38,657 nt of DNA from Candidatus Zixiibacteriota bacterium. Its GTDB lineage: Bacteria > Zixibacteria > MSB-5A5 > GN15 > FEB-12. The stretch covers positions 686,489-725,145 of the forward strand of contig CP070674.1 of assembly GCA_020351995.1 (NCBI GenBank), read 5' to 3'. Below are positions 14,327 to 22,523 of the stretch, one piece after another. The first letter of the stretch is position 1. Each line of letters begins with the position of its first letter. The notes beneath the pieces are model-generated. The model worked only from the letters and a program-made list of their open reading frames with translations. It made no database searches and was not told the DNA's origin. A program made the translations under genes and the position numbers.

Positions 14327-15706
14327 TTACATTCGGGGAACACCGGGATCATCATATTCAATGGCAGGCCTTGCCTGTGCAGACGTCTGCAGGTCGATCC
14401 CCAGCCATGTTTCCAGTTTTTCGTATACCGGTGTCGGATCAGACAAAGTCTGGATCTCAACCGAGTGATTAGCGCCGGGTTCCATGATAAGAAGAGCATT
14501 TGCGCCGCCGCCAAACTCAACCGCTGCGGCCGACCAGGGATCCATAACGCCGTACACATAGATAATACTGTCGCCCTGGGTGCTCAGCCACTGTCCAATA
14601 TCCTGCAGGACCTCAGGGTGGTACACTAACTCGACTCCCGCGGGCGCCAGGCACGAATAAGTCGGATCGGGAAGTGCTTCCATCAGGTCCAGCAGGTGGT
14701 CATCTACCAGCCGATAGTAGCCTATTTCAGTATATATCTGATAGTAGACAGGGCCGTAATATTGGATGTATTCAACAGAAAAGAGGTCAATCCCGGAGAA
14801 TGTCATCAGGGCCTCGAACATCTCAAGATAGGTACTGGTCTCATCAGGTACATCATCGCAGTTACCCGGACTGCTCTGAAAGAATGCGAAAGGAAATTCA
14901 AGCACTGAAAACTCCAGAACCGAATCCATACTCATTGAAAACGTCAGCGAGCTGGTGTCAGCATAATAATCGAGGTATGGCAGGAGATTATCGCGCTCCT
15001 GGAGACACAGTGTCTGAAACTGCCTGATCTTCTCCCGGCACGCCTCATCGCTGACAACTTCCGAAAGATAAGTCTCAAAGCGAGTATCTTCCGTATCGAA
15101 TACAATCGGCGCTACCATGGCGATTGTAATAGCTACATCGTCGGGATAGAAGCGTCGATGAAAAAGTGCCGCCTGGCCGCCCTTGCTCCTCCCGGTACTC
15201 ACCCACTGACCGGTATAGATCTCCTTGAACAGTTCGACGATGCGGTGGTGATCGGCGGCGGCTTGAGCAACCGTAAGGTACTGCCAGTCGACCGGGTATG
15301 GGATCGATGTGCCCATGTACCTATGCGATATGTGAAGTTGATTGGCGGTGAGAATACCACAGACCTCTCCGACCCGATTACGCCATTCGGCGTATCCGGA
15401 AGTTCTCATGACCATCGGGGCGTCTTCGTCGAAGTGAGAAAGATACACCCGCTGGTTGAAGGTTCCGGAGGCGGGGTTATTATGGTCGATGGGTTGAGCG
15501 ACCTCAATCTCAAAAGCCCGGGTGTGAAACGATTCCGACGGTGGATCGATTTCAGTTGCGGCCACACCCGGGAGAGAATTGAGCCGCACCAGAAGATCAG
15601 CAGGTTCGGGTGGTGGGTTCGGCTCTGTTGCCTTTTTCGAACAGCCGCATAGGCTAATCGCGATCAAAAAGAACAGCAGGTGCCTGTTGACTGGGTTTGA
15701 TTTCAT
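14327..15706 (-). CDS. Peptidase S37 family lipoprotein (PS-10-like)
   Basis: A 459-residue lipoprotein: SLCGC ends the signal peptide with the lipidated cysteine at C22. The alpha/beta-hydrolase core fits family S37, the Streptomyces tripeptidyl aminopeptidases. The nucleophile elbow is GRSKGGQAALFHRRFYPDD with serine 174. YGVMDPWSAA supplies the probable catalytic aspartate, and EPGANHSVEI the histidine. It probably releases tripeptides from peptide N-termini at the cell surface. AGGGG lies upstream of the ATG. A neighbouring MBL-fold protein is encoded downstream on the same strand with 146 bases between them. The family match is from motif memory, not alignment. Confidence 0.85.
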   Translation of the reverse strand: MKSNPVNRHLLFFLIAISLCGCSKKATEPNPPPEPADLLVRLNSLPGVAATEIDPPSESFHTRAFEIEVAQPIDHNNPASGTFNQRVYLSHFDEDAPMVMRTSGYAEWRNRVGEVCGILTANQLHISHRYMGTSIPYPVDWQYLTVAQAAADHHRIVELFKEIYTGQWVSTGRSKGGQAALFHRRFYPDDVAITIAMVAPIVFDTEDTRFETYLSEVVSDEACREKIRQFQTLCLQERDNLLPYLDYYADTSSLTFSMSMDSVLEFSVLEFPFAFFQSSPGNCDDVPDETSTYLEMFEALMTFSGIDLFSVEYIQYYGPVYYQIYTEIGYYRLVDDHLLDLMEALPDPTYSCLAPAGVELVYHPEVLQDIGQWLSTQGDSIIYVYGVMDPWSAAAVEFGGGANALLIMEPGANHSVEIQTLSDPTPVYEKLETWLGIDLQTSAQARPAIEYDDPGVPRM

Positions 15707-15913
15707 CTGGCTATCCCCTTATTCATCATACATGCAGACGGACCGGTCATGCTAATGTTTCAAAAAATTTCCTAACGGCAAATTATGCCAGCATACTGGA
15801 GGACGTTGGCGGTAAACGGCTTGTTTTCAGACTTCTTCCGGTATTCGGGACCCGGGCTCAGTGGAAGTATTGGCGGTGTACAAGTGGTACCGGAGTGTAT
15901 TATATTAGTCCGT

Positions 15914-16888
15914 ATGGCACTGCACGTACACATAGCTGGTACGCATGACGAGAGTTTTCTGTGCGCCTTACAGCCTCTGTTGGATTCCGGCATCACGCTG
16001 ACGGTTGGTGAGGACGCGCCCGATCCGGCGGAATACGAGATTCTTATCTGCGGTGTGCCCAGTAAGGAACTAATCGAAGCCAGCCCCGCGCTCAGGCACT
16101 TGATTGTCCCGTGGGCGGGATTGCCGGTAAAGACCCGGGACCTGATGCTCAACTATCGTCATATTACGACCCATAATCTGCATCACAACGCCGTTCCAGT
16201 TGCCGAATTGGCAGTAGCCATGATGCTGGCGCTGGCTAAGGACCTGCGGAATATCGACGCTTCCCTGCGAAAAAACGATTGGACGCCGAGATATGAGACG
16301 GGCGCCATCGATATGGTGGCGGAGAAGACGGCTGTGGTCGTGGGTTATGGTGCCGCAGGTAAGGAAATCGCTAAGAGGTGTCGGGCAATGGGCATGAATG
16401 TGCGAGCGGTCCGTCGCAGCGGACACGAGCCCAATGACGGTGCGGTTGAAATCTATCGGGCGGAGGATTTGGAAGCCCTGTTGCCCGACGCTCAAGTCAT
16501 CTTTTTGTCACTACCTCTTACAGAGCACACCAAAAGAATGATGGGCGAAAGGCAACTATCACTCCTGCCTGCGGGGGCAATCTTGATAAACGTATCGCGG
16601 GGACGCATCATAGACGAGAAAGCTCTGTACGACATACTTGGCACCGGTAAAATAAAGGCAGGATTGGATGTCTGGTATAATTATCCGGATCTGCAGGGGG
16701 GCAAATCGGACGTACCGCCATCTGACTACGCGTTTCACGAGTTGCCCAACGTTATCATGACGCCGCACCTGGCCGGGAATTCCGACATGACCGAGGTGCT
16801 CCGGGCGCGTGAGCTTGCGCGTCTTCTTAACACAGCAGCAGGCGGGGAGCAGTTGCCTAATTGCGTTGATTTACAGAGAGGGTATTGA
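15914..16888 (+). CDS. D-2-hydroxyacid dehydrogenase
   Basis: A 324-residue NAD(P)-dependent dehydrogenase of the D-isomer-specific family, which reduces 2-oxoacids or oxidises D-2-hydroxyacids. The Rossmann motif is VVGYGAAGKEIAKRC near residue 138. The substrate arginine lies in INVSRGRIIDEKAL and the catalytic histidine in PNVIMTPHLAGN. The N-terminal catalytic lobe is short. The start at ATG 15914 is preceded by TATATT only seven bases away and no ribosome-binding site, so a leaderless message is possible. An in-frame start at 15785 would add an unlikely 43-residue extension. It leads a co-directional run with NTF2-like, cupin and methyltransferase genes. Confidence 0.9.
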   Translation: MALHVHIAGTHDESFLCALQPLLDSGITLTVGEDAPDPAEYEILICGVPSKELIEASPALRHLIVPWAGLPVKTRDLMLNYRHITTHNLHHNAVPVAELAVAMMLALAKDLRNIDASLRKNDWTPRYETGAIDMVAEKTAVVVGYGAAGKEIAKRCRAMGMNVRAVRRSGHEPNDGAVEIYRAEDLEALLPDAQVIFLSLPLTEHTKRMMGERQLSLLPAGAILINVSRGRIIDEKALYDILGTGKIKAGLDVWYNYPDLQGGKSDVPPSDYAFHELPNVIMTPHLAGNSDMTEVLRARELARLLNTAAGGEQLPNCVDLQRGY

Positions 16889-16909
16889 TTCTTTAAAGGA
16901 GAAATCTCG

Positions 16910-17350
16910 ATGAATCACTTGGCAGCCATTAAATCCAGGATTGACTCTTTTTATGAAATTATATCCGGTACCACAGGTCAGGTACGTGATTGGGATAAAA
17001 TGCGTTCACTGTTCATTCCCGGAGCATATGTGGTGATTTGCCTGTCATCGAAGAGCAAAGGAGCGACCGCCACAGTGATGGGAATCGACACCTACATTGA
17101 GAATCTTGCCCGTTTTCTGAGGGATAATGATTTTCATGAGATCGGAATCATCCATCGGACGGAGATATTCGGTAACATCGCCAGCGTTATAAGTACCTAC
17201 GAAGCACGCCACTCGCCTGACGAGAAAGACCCGATGAAGCGAGGAGTAAATTTTATTCATTTGTGTCAGGACAGCGGCGCGTGGCTGATAACCAGTATGA
17301 TCTGGAGAGATGAAGACGAGGAATGTCCGTTGCCTGAGAAATACCGTTAG
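16910..17350 (+). CDS. NTF2-like / SnoaL-like protein
   Basis: A 146-residue soluble protein. The N-terminal helix (IKSRIDSFYEIISG), the helix around DKMRSLFIPGAYVV and the strands around ASVISTYEARHS and GVNFIHLCQDSGAWLITSMIWRDE match the cone-shaped NTF2-like fold, a small-molecule-binding or isomerase fold. No catalytic residues can be assigned. AAAGGAG lies eight bases before the ATG, 21 bases after the dehydrogenase, so the two are co-transcribed. Confidence 0.78.
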   Translation: MNHLAAIKSRIDSFYEIISGTTGQVRDWDKMRSLFIPGAYVVICLSSKSKGATATVMGIDTYIENLARFLRDNDFHEIGIIHRTEIFGNIASVISTYEARHSPDEKDPMKRGVNFIHLCQDSGAWLITSMIWRDEDEECPLPEKYR

Positions 17351-17425
17351 TGACGGGGCAACCTCGACATGACTCCTGCGTAATAAAGGGAATATCCGCA
17401 ACGACAATCAATCATGGAGGACGCT

Positions 17426-17785
17426 ATGGGGTTTATTAAGCTGGATCAACTGCCCGAGCTTCAGATAGCGAAGGGAATATACGGTCGCGCGGTAACCGCC
17501 GATTGTGTAACGGTCTTTCACGCAAAGCTGGAAAAAGGGGTTCTCCTGCCGGAGCACTCGCATCATAACGAACAGGTTGTAAACGTTATCGAAGGCGAGC
17601 TGGAGCTCATCGTCAAAGGCGAAACGTACAGTCTCGTGCCGGGAACAGCAATGGTTCTCGAGCCAAACGTACCCCACTCCGGACGGGCCGTGACCGACTG
17701 CCTGGTAATTGACGTGTTCCATCCGGTGCGGAAGGATTTCGCTGGAACGAGCTTTGGCGGTTACCCGTCAGAAAAGAAATCTTAA
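17426..17785 (+). CDS. Cupin-domain protein
   Basis: A single-domain cupin of 119 residues. Motif 1 is PEHSHHNEQVVNVIEGELEL with two metal histidines, and motif 2 is PNVPHSGRAVTDCLVIDVFHP with the third. It probably binds a divalent metal and acts as an isomerase, dioxygenase or sensor; the ligand is unknown. An ATG at 17414 exists four codons earlier, but the GGAGGA that serves as ribosome-binding site lies inside those codons, so the later ATG is chosen. It is the third gene of the dehydrogenase-led run. Confidence 0.9.
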   Translation: MGFIKLDQLPELQIAKGIYGRAVTADCVTVFHAKLEKGVLLPEHSHHNEQVVNVIEGELELIVKGETYSLVPGTAMVLEPNVPHSGRAVTDCLVIDVFHPVRKDFAGTSFGGYPSEKKS

Positions 17786-17808
17786 GTACGATTACTTGAA
17801 TTGCCGCG

Positions 17809-18516
17809 GTGGATCCTATAATTGACAGGTTAAAACAGGCCAACGGGGGGAAGATTCTTGATGTTGCCACGAGTCATGGCGACTTCCTGCGTCTGCTGGT
17901 CAACGCTTTTGGTCAATACTCCGAAGCTATCGGTGTCGATATGGCACCCGATAGAATAGAAAAGGCCAGGGAGAAGTCTGACGCCGGTTTTAGGTTCGAG
18001 GTGATGAGCGCTGAGCAACTCGAATTTCCCGACGACCACTTCGATACCGTTGCTATCCGTCATTCTCTGCATCACTTAGAAAACGTTGGTGCGGTTCTGG
18101 CCGAGATGAAGCGCGTCCTGAAGCCGGGGGGTCTGTTCATTGTTTGCGAGGTCTTTCAGAGCCCTGAAACTTTGAGAGAGAATTCACAGCGCCACATTCA
18201 TCACTGGTGGGCAGCGGTCGACCGGGCGCTGGGTGTACCACACTTCGAAACCTTCACCAGGGCGGAGATTCTTGCGCTGGTCGATCCGCTGAAGTTGAAA
18301 GAGAAAGATATTTTCGAACACCTTGATGATTTTGACCAGGCGGACAGCCACGAGATTGTCAAACAGTTGATAACCATATCCAGCGACTGTATCGAGAGGT
18401 TGACCGCTAACAATGGTCCGCAGAAGCTCATAGATAAGGGTAATGAGTTGATTGAAAGATTCTCGCGCCTGGGGTTCACCGACGAGAAGGTGGTGTATGT
18501 TCTGGGTTGTAAGTGA
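17809..18516 (+). CDS. Class I SAM-dependent methyltransferase
   Basis: A 235-residue Methyltransf_11-type protein. Motif I is ILDVATSHGDFL, a variant in which the usual glycine-rich loop is partly replaced. The acidic motif II residue follows in IGVDMAPDRI, then FDTVAIRHSLHHLENV and VLKPGGLFIVCE for motifs IV and VI. It probably methylates a small molecule. The start is GTG, 23 bases after the cupin, without a clear ribosome-binding site. Linked to a dehydrogenase, an NTF2-like protein and a cupin, it suggests modification of a small hydroxy- or oxo-acid, but no pathway can be named. Confidence 0.88.
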   Translation: MDPIIDRLKQANGGKILDVATSHGDFLRLLVNAFGQYSEAIGVDMAPDRIEKAREKSDAGFRFEVMSAEQLEFPDDHFDTVAIRHSLHHLENVGAVLAEMKRVLKPGGLFIVCEVFQSPETLRENSQRHIHHWWAAVDRALGVPHFETFTRAEILALVDPLKLKEKDIFEHLDDFDQADSHEIVKQLITISSDCIERLTANNGPQKLIDKGNELIERFSRLGFTDEKVVYVLGCK

Positions 18517-18518
18517 CC

Positions 18519-18536
18519 GGCGTGCGCTCACACGCC
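18519..18536. terminator. Hairpin between convergent genes
   Basis: GGCGTG-CGCTCA-CACGCC is a perfect six-pair hairpin. It fills the gap between the methyltransferase stop and the dipeptidase stop. No T-run is present, so it is a weak bidirectional end signal. Confidence 0.4.
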
Positions 18537-19537
18537 TACTTTAGTCCTTCAATAAACCGAACGGCGTTGCCGTAGGCGATGGCCGCAACCGTCGAGTTAT
18601 CCATTTCAGGAAGCAAGGAATCGAGAACCGCCTGGTACTTGCCGGCGTGCTCATGTTGTTCGAAGTAAAACGGTATCCGGCTTGGATCGGGATGGCTGTT
18701 GGTGCAGAAATAATCGGCTCCCAGGGCGAGAGCACTCCGCCCACCTTTTTCAAGACCGTGGACAACGTGTCTTGTCAAATAGTCCGGATTTTCCGGGTGA
18801 AGAAAAGCGCGCAGGAAGTTGATACCAATTAGCCCTCCCCGATCAATGATGGCCCGAGCCAATTCATCAGGGAGGTTGCGCCGGTGATCGTAAATGGTCC
18901 GGAAATTAGAGTGACTGGCGATTACAGGAATATTCAATCTCTGGCTGTCGACACAGTCGATTATGTCGTGCGCGAGAGCGTCGCTGGTGTGCGACAGGTC
19001 CACCGCGATCTTCCTTCCGGTGATATACTCCAGAAGCGAACGCCCGTCCTCTTTGAGCCCAATATCAGTTCTGTTACCGCCTCCGAAGCGGTTTTCACCG
19101 TGGTGAGTCAGCGAGATGTAAAGTGGTTTTCCCGTTCGCGCCGTAATGTCCTCTAGCATCGCAAATGCCTTTTCGAGTGGCTCACCGGGTGGGCACAGAG
19201 CTGAGGCGTTTTCAACGGCGGAGATTATAGTGACGCCTTCAGATTTAAGAAACTGGTCGGCGGCGGTTGTGTCATTAAGCAAGGTGAAATGTCCGTCGTA
19301 TTCTGTCAGCAGCCTTTCAATCCAGGCCATCTGGGCCTCGGTGATGGCTATATCCGGATGCTCCTCAACGGAACTTATGGCCATAATCTGAAGCTTGACA
19401 TTGCCCTGCCTTAAGTACGGTATGGCGCAGCCTATGTCGGACCCGTTATGCGGATCGGCGCCGGACACGGTAGCCAGGTAGTGCGGCATATCGCAATGGA
19501 GATCGATTATGGGATGTAGATTCGATTTATCGTCCAT
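18536..19537 (-). CDS. Membrane dipeptidase-like metallopeptidase (M19)
   Basis: A 333-residue M19 family (renal-dipeptidase-like) amidohydrolase. The N-terminal metal motif is IDLHCDMPH. SAVENASAL carries the bridging glutamate, and LTHHGENRFGG, DLSHTSDAL and ASHSNFRTIYDHRRN hold the remaining metal and substrate residues. It hydrolyses dipeptides, often including D-residues. No signal peptide is seen, so it is probably cytoplasmic despite the family name. It fits with exported peptidases nearby that would feed dipeptides into the cell. It is convergent with the methyltransferase gene. Confidence 0.93.
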   Translation of the reverse strand: MDDKSNLHPIIDLHCDMPHYLATVSGADPHNGSDIGCAIPYLRQGNVKLQIMAISSVEEHPDIAITEAQMAWIERLLTEYDGHFTLLNDTTAADQFLKSEGVTIISAVENASALCPPGEPLEKAFAMLEDITARTGKPLYISLTHHGENRFGGGNRTDIGLKEDGRSLLEYITGRKIAVDLSHTSDALAHDIIDCVDSQRLNIPVIASHSNFRTIYDHRRNLPDELARAIIDRGGLIGINFLRAFLHPENPDYLTRHVVHGLEKGGRSALALGADYFCTNSHPDPSRIPFYFEQHEHAGKYQAVLDSLLPEMDNSTVAAIAYGNAVRFIEGLK

Positions 19538-19601
19538 AGTTTACGTATGCATCATACGTCGATAGCTGGATAATCGTTTCACCTGATAAAGAAAACGGCG
19601 G

Positions 19602-19626
19602 GGGCGGGAACATTTCGTCCCCGCCC
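19602..19626 (-). terminator. Intrinsic terminator after DUF1761 gene
   Basis: On the minus strand GGGCGGGGA-CGAAATG-TTCCCGCCC forms nine pairs, including one G-T wobble. GTTTTC follows shortly after. It lies 20 bases downstream of the DUF1761 stop codon. Confidence 0.65.
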
Positions 19627-19645
19627 AATATCTTTTAGCGTTACG

Positions 19646-20056
19646 TTAGCGCCAGGCGCCGATGATTATCCCCGCTACAATGAGTGCCACAATGTGAAAC
19701 AGGGCGTTAATGAAAGTCAGACCGGCAGGCCGTTTTTCGAAGATGTCATTCATGAAAAAGGTGGCTAAGACAAAACAGACGCTGACGAGCAGGCCGGTTA
19801 TGATGCCATCGCTGATACCGCCGCCGCCTCTCCAGAGCAGTATTCTCGCGATGCCGTATGATGCGATGAATCCAAAGATTAATGCTAGGATGTAGTTAAT
19901 TAGCGTCGCGCCGCCGGCCAGCTGTTCTTTGGTTTTGCCGATTCCCTTCATCCAGGCTGAGCCGAAAAGCAGCGGCGAATACCACAGTGAGCCGATGATG
20001 AGATATGCTACGGCGGCCACAATGACAGCCAGGTAGTTGATTGCCACTGGTTCCAT
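19646..20056 (-). CDS. DUF1761 family membrane protein
   Basis: A 136-residue protein with four membrane segments (about residues 8-28, 52-71, 80-101 and 113-134). INYLAVIVAAVAYLIIGSLW followed by YSPLLFGSAW is the characteristic DUF1761 start. The function is unknown. GGGAAGAG precedes the ATG. A terminator follows it, so it is probably monocistronic. Confidence 0.9.
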   Translation of the reverse strand: MEPVAINYLAVIVAAVAYLIIGSLWYSPLLFGSAWMKGIGKTKEQLAGGATLINYILALIFGFIASYGIARILLWRGGGGISDGIITGLLVSVCFVLATFFMNDIFEKRPAGLTFINALFHIVALIVAGIIIGAWR

Positions 20057-20230
20057 AGTTCTCTTCCCTTGATTTTGGTTATGAAAAAAAGCGCTACGGA
20101 TCTATGCCCAATTATAGGACTGTTAAAATCTTTGCTCAACAGAAAAATTCCGTCTAAAAAAAGATAGCCGGCGACTGAATATCGCCGGCTGAGTGGTCTT
20201 ATTTCGTCCGCGAAAGTCGGTACCGGTGCC

Positions 20231-21259
20231 TTAGATCTCCACCGGTGCCGGACCGGACCGGAACAGGTACCCGATAAGATAGTCAATATCCCCAATATTC
20301 AGCGCCCCGTCGCCATTTACGTCGGCTGCTTCGAATACCCCCGGCGCTGGCCCATTGCGATTCAGGTAGCTGATTAAGAATTCTACATCGTCGATATCCA
20401 CGCGGCCGTTGCCGTCAACATCCCCGCGCTTGCTGTGACCGCCGCGTCGGGGAAGGCTAAAGGTGGTGATACCGTAAACCCCGTAATCCTCTCCGGGCGC
20501 ATTTTCATGCCAGCGATACCAGTGGATATCGGTGTCCCATTCGTCGTAAATGGCATACTCCATGGTTTCGTCGTTGTAGCCGATGGCGGTCACAAAGTGG
20601 TCGGTGTTGTAATGCGCCCAGCTATCGACAAGCAGGACCATCGGGCGGTTATTGTCGATTTCTTCTTTGAATCGTTCCCAGCTAAAGTCGGCCCAGCGGA
20701 TATTCTCGCTCTTCACATCGGCGCCCGGATATACCATTTTGACATAGCCGGTAAGAGCCGGGGCGACATGGATAAACCAGCTCCATCCGTACTTGTTGCC
20801 CTCGGAGCTTCTCGAGGTTAACATGAAGTCTGCCAGGCAGTTGTCCTGATGCACCTCCCCGCCCAGTTCTGACTTGTCCTCTAAAAGGATTGACCTCTCT
20901 ATCGGGCAGGCGTAATCGGTGTAGTGATTGAGAACTTCGTTGTCGCAGTCTTCAACGCCGCCGTCGTCGGCTATCACGGCATCGACCGCTGCTGTCTGTG
21001 TAATCGCGTCGCCGGGTACCAGGTCCGGGTAACCGTTACTGTCCCAGTAGCCGATTACCATTCCCGCCGCGGTTGGGCCACAACCATGCCGCCACAAATA
21101 AGCGGGAACGTCTTTGATAATGACCTGGGCGGGCGATTCCGGGCGTAAGCCTAAGTCAGCATCCAAGGGCCGGTGAGGACCACTGGTACTCTGCTGGCCC
21201 CATGTCAAGGTGCTGCAAAGACAGACCGCTACAAGCACTGCTGCCTTCATCGCTTTCAT
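20231..21259 (-). CDS. Secreted papain-fold (C39-like) protein with dockerin tail
   Basis: A 342-residue exported protein. The signal peptide covers about residues 1-21. The domain at about residues 45-270 has a C39_2/papain-like active site: cysteine 60 in HGCGPTAAG, histidine 221 in TDHFVTAIGYND and aspartate 239 in AIYDEWD. Residues 279-338 form a dockerin-like domain with two calcium-binding loops, GDVDGNGRVDIDD and ADVNGDGALNIGD, each followed by a YL..GPAP segment. It is probably a cysteine peptidase held at the surface or in a complex. No cohesin gene is in the window. GAGGAG lies upstream of the ATG. The dockerin style is a main clue to a Zixibacteria-like host. Confidence 0.88.
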   Translation of the reverse strand: MKAMKAAVLVAVCLCSTLTWGQQSTSGPHRPLDADLGLRPESPAQVIIKDVPAYLWRHGCGPTAAGMVIGYWDSNGYPDLVPGDAITQTAAVDAVIADDGGVEDCDNEVLNHYTDYACPIERSILLEDKSELGGEVHQDNCLADFMLTSRSSEGNKYGWSWFIHVAPALTGYVKMVYPGADVKSENIRWADFSWERFKEEIDNNRPMVLLVDSWAHYNTDHFVTAIGYNDETMEYAIYDEWDTDIHWYRWHENAPGEDYGVYGITTFSLPRRGGHSKRGDVDGNGRVDIDDVEFLISYLNRNGPAPGVFEAADVNGDGALNIGDIDYLIGYLFRSGPAPVEI

Positions 21260-21333
21260 GATGCCTTCTCCTCATGTTCTGCTGATTGGTTTTGGAGATG
21301 TAATGGTACCACTAATATAATGGGGTGGGACAG

Positions 21334-21362
21334 TTTATGCAAGTGGACAAAACCTCGGTCAA
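21334..21362 (-). promoter_or_regulatory. Promoter of the papain-fold/dockerin gene
   Basis: On the minus strand TTGACC (-35, 21357-21362), a 17-base spacer and CATAAA (-10, 21334-21339). It leaves a leader of about 70 bases before the ATG at 21259. Confidence 0.45.
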
Positions 21363-21503
21363 CCCTCCCATAAGATACTTCGCTGAGTTCAGGCGCGAAG
21401 ACCTGCCCGGGAAATCAGATCTTCCGGGCCCGCAAACGGGGCCTTTCGGTACTCACTAAATCGGCCCATTGCCCTGTGTCCGATTGTTGAATATATTTGT
21501 TCC

Positions 21504-22388
21504 ATGTTGCGCATGCTCAAGCAGCCGAGTCAACCCATTGCCGGCGCCAGATACGGTCTGGTTGTCTCTCTGTCGTTCAGTCTTTTTGTTCTCGCTTTTC
21601 TTTATGTCTTCGAGCCGTTTGGACTCAATCTGGTCGAACCCGGCCGGAGAATAAATCTCATCATTGGCTACGCGGTCACGTGTTTCGTTATCCTCCAGGC
21701 CAATATCCTCATCATGCCTCGCATATTCCCGGGATTCTTCAAAGATGAGAATTGGATCCTCGCCAAAAAGATTCTCTGGCAGTTGTGGCTCGTCTTTACG
21801 GTTGGAGCCGGTTGTTTCCTGGTCAACAGCTGGATGCATCTTCAACATGGAGAAAACCGGTTTAATGTCGGTCGTTTCATGTATTTTCAGTTGACTACTA
21901 TGCTGGTTGGAGTCTTCCCGATCGTCATTCTGAATTTGCTGGCCAATAACCGGTCCCTGAGACTCCATTCGAAACTCTCCCGTGAGATGTCCTCTCAATT
22001 AGAATCCAGAGACACAGTGGCTGTATCAGAATCCGAGCGCGGTGATGTCGCTGTCCTTCTCTCTGAAAACGAGAAAGAAAGGTACGAAGTAGATCCTGAT
22101 GACATCATCTATGCTCTATCCGAAGGCAACTACACGAAGATCTTTGTTGCCGGAGAACAGGAGGAAAGATTGTTTATTCGCAGTAGCCTCAAGAGGATTG
22201 CGCACCAGCTGGTCGAGTATCCCTTCCTGTTCCGGTGCCATCGAGCCTATATTGTGAATCTCCGAAAGGTGACAGACATTACCGGTAATGCCCAGGGATT
22301 GAGGTTGACTCTGGAAGACTCAGCAACGAGCATCCCGGTTGCCCGCGGATATGTAGGCCGATTTAGACGACAACTGCAAGCAGGTTGA
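21504..22388 (+). CDS. Membrane-anchored LytTR transcriptional regulator
   Basis: A 294-residue protein with four membrane segments in its N-terminal half (about residues 21-41, 50-70, 88-107 and 124-145), a linker, and a LytTR DNA-binding domain at about residues 195-290. Typical LytTR features are ALSEGNYTKIF, LFIRSSLKRI, FLFRCHRAYIVNLRKV and SIPVARGYVGRFRRQL. It has no receiver domain, so it would sense a membrane signal directly or through a partner. It lies 135 bases upstream of an acylase gene on the same strand, a possible target. Confidence 0.9.
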   Translation: MLRMLKQPSQPIAGARYGLVVSLSFSLFVLAFLYVFEPFGLNLVEPGRRINLIIGYAVTCFVILQANILIMPRIFPGFFKDENWILAKKILWQLWLVFTVGAGCFLVNSWMHLQHGENRFNVGRFMYFQLTTMLVGVFPIVILNLLANNRSLRLHSKLSREMSSQLESRDTVAVSESERGDVAVLLSENEKERYEVDPDDIIYALSEGNYTKIFVAGEQEERLFIRSSLKRIAHQLVEYPFLFRCHRAYIVNLRKVTDITGNAQGLRLTLEDSATSIPVARGYVGRFRRQLQAG

Positions 22389-22523
22389 AGCCGTGCGGTT
22401 TGTAGCCGGTCCCAAAATCCTGCATTTCATCCCAACCTGACAGGAACCGGTTAACCGCCTGGGTACTTTTGCGTATATTGGCACAGAAGCGGGATGGTCC
22501 GATAAGCGAAAGGAAGTTCTGTA

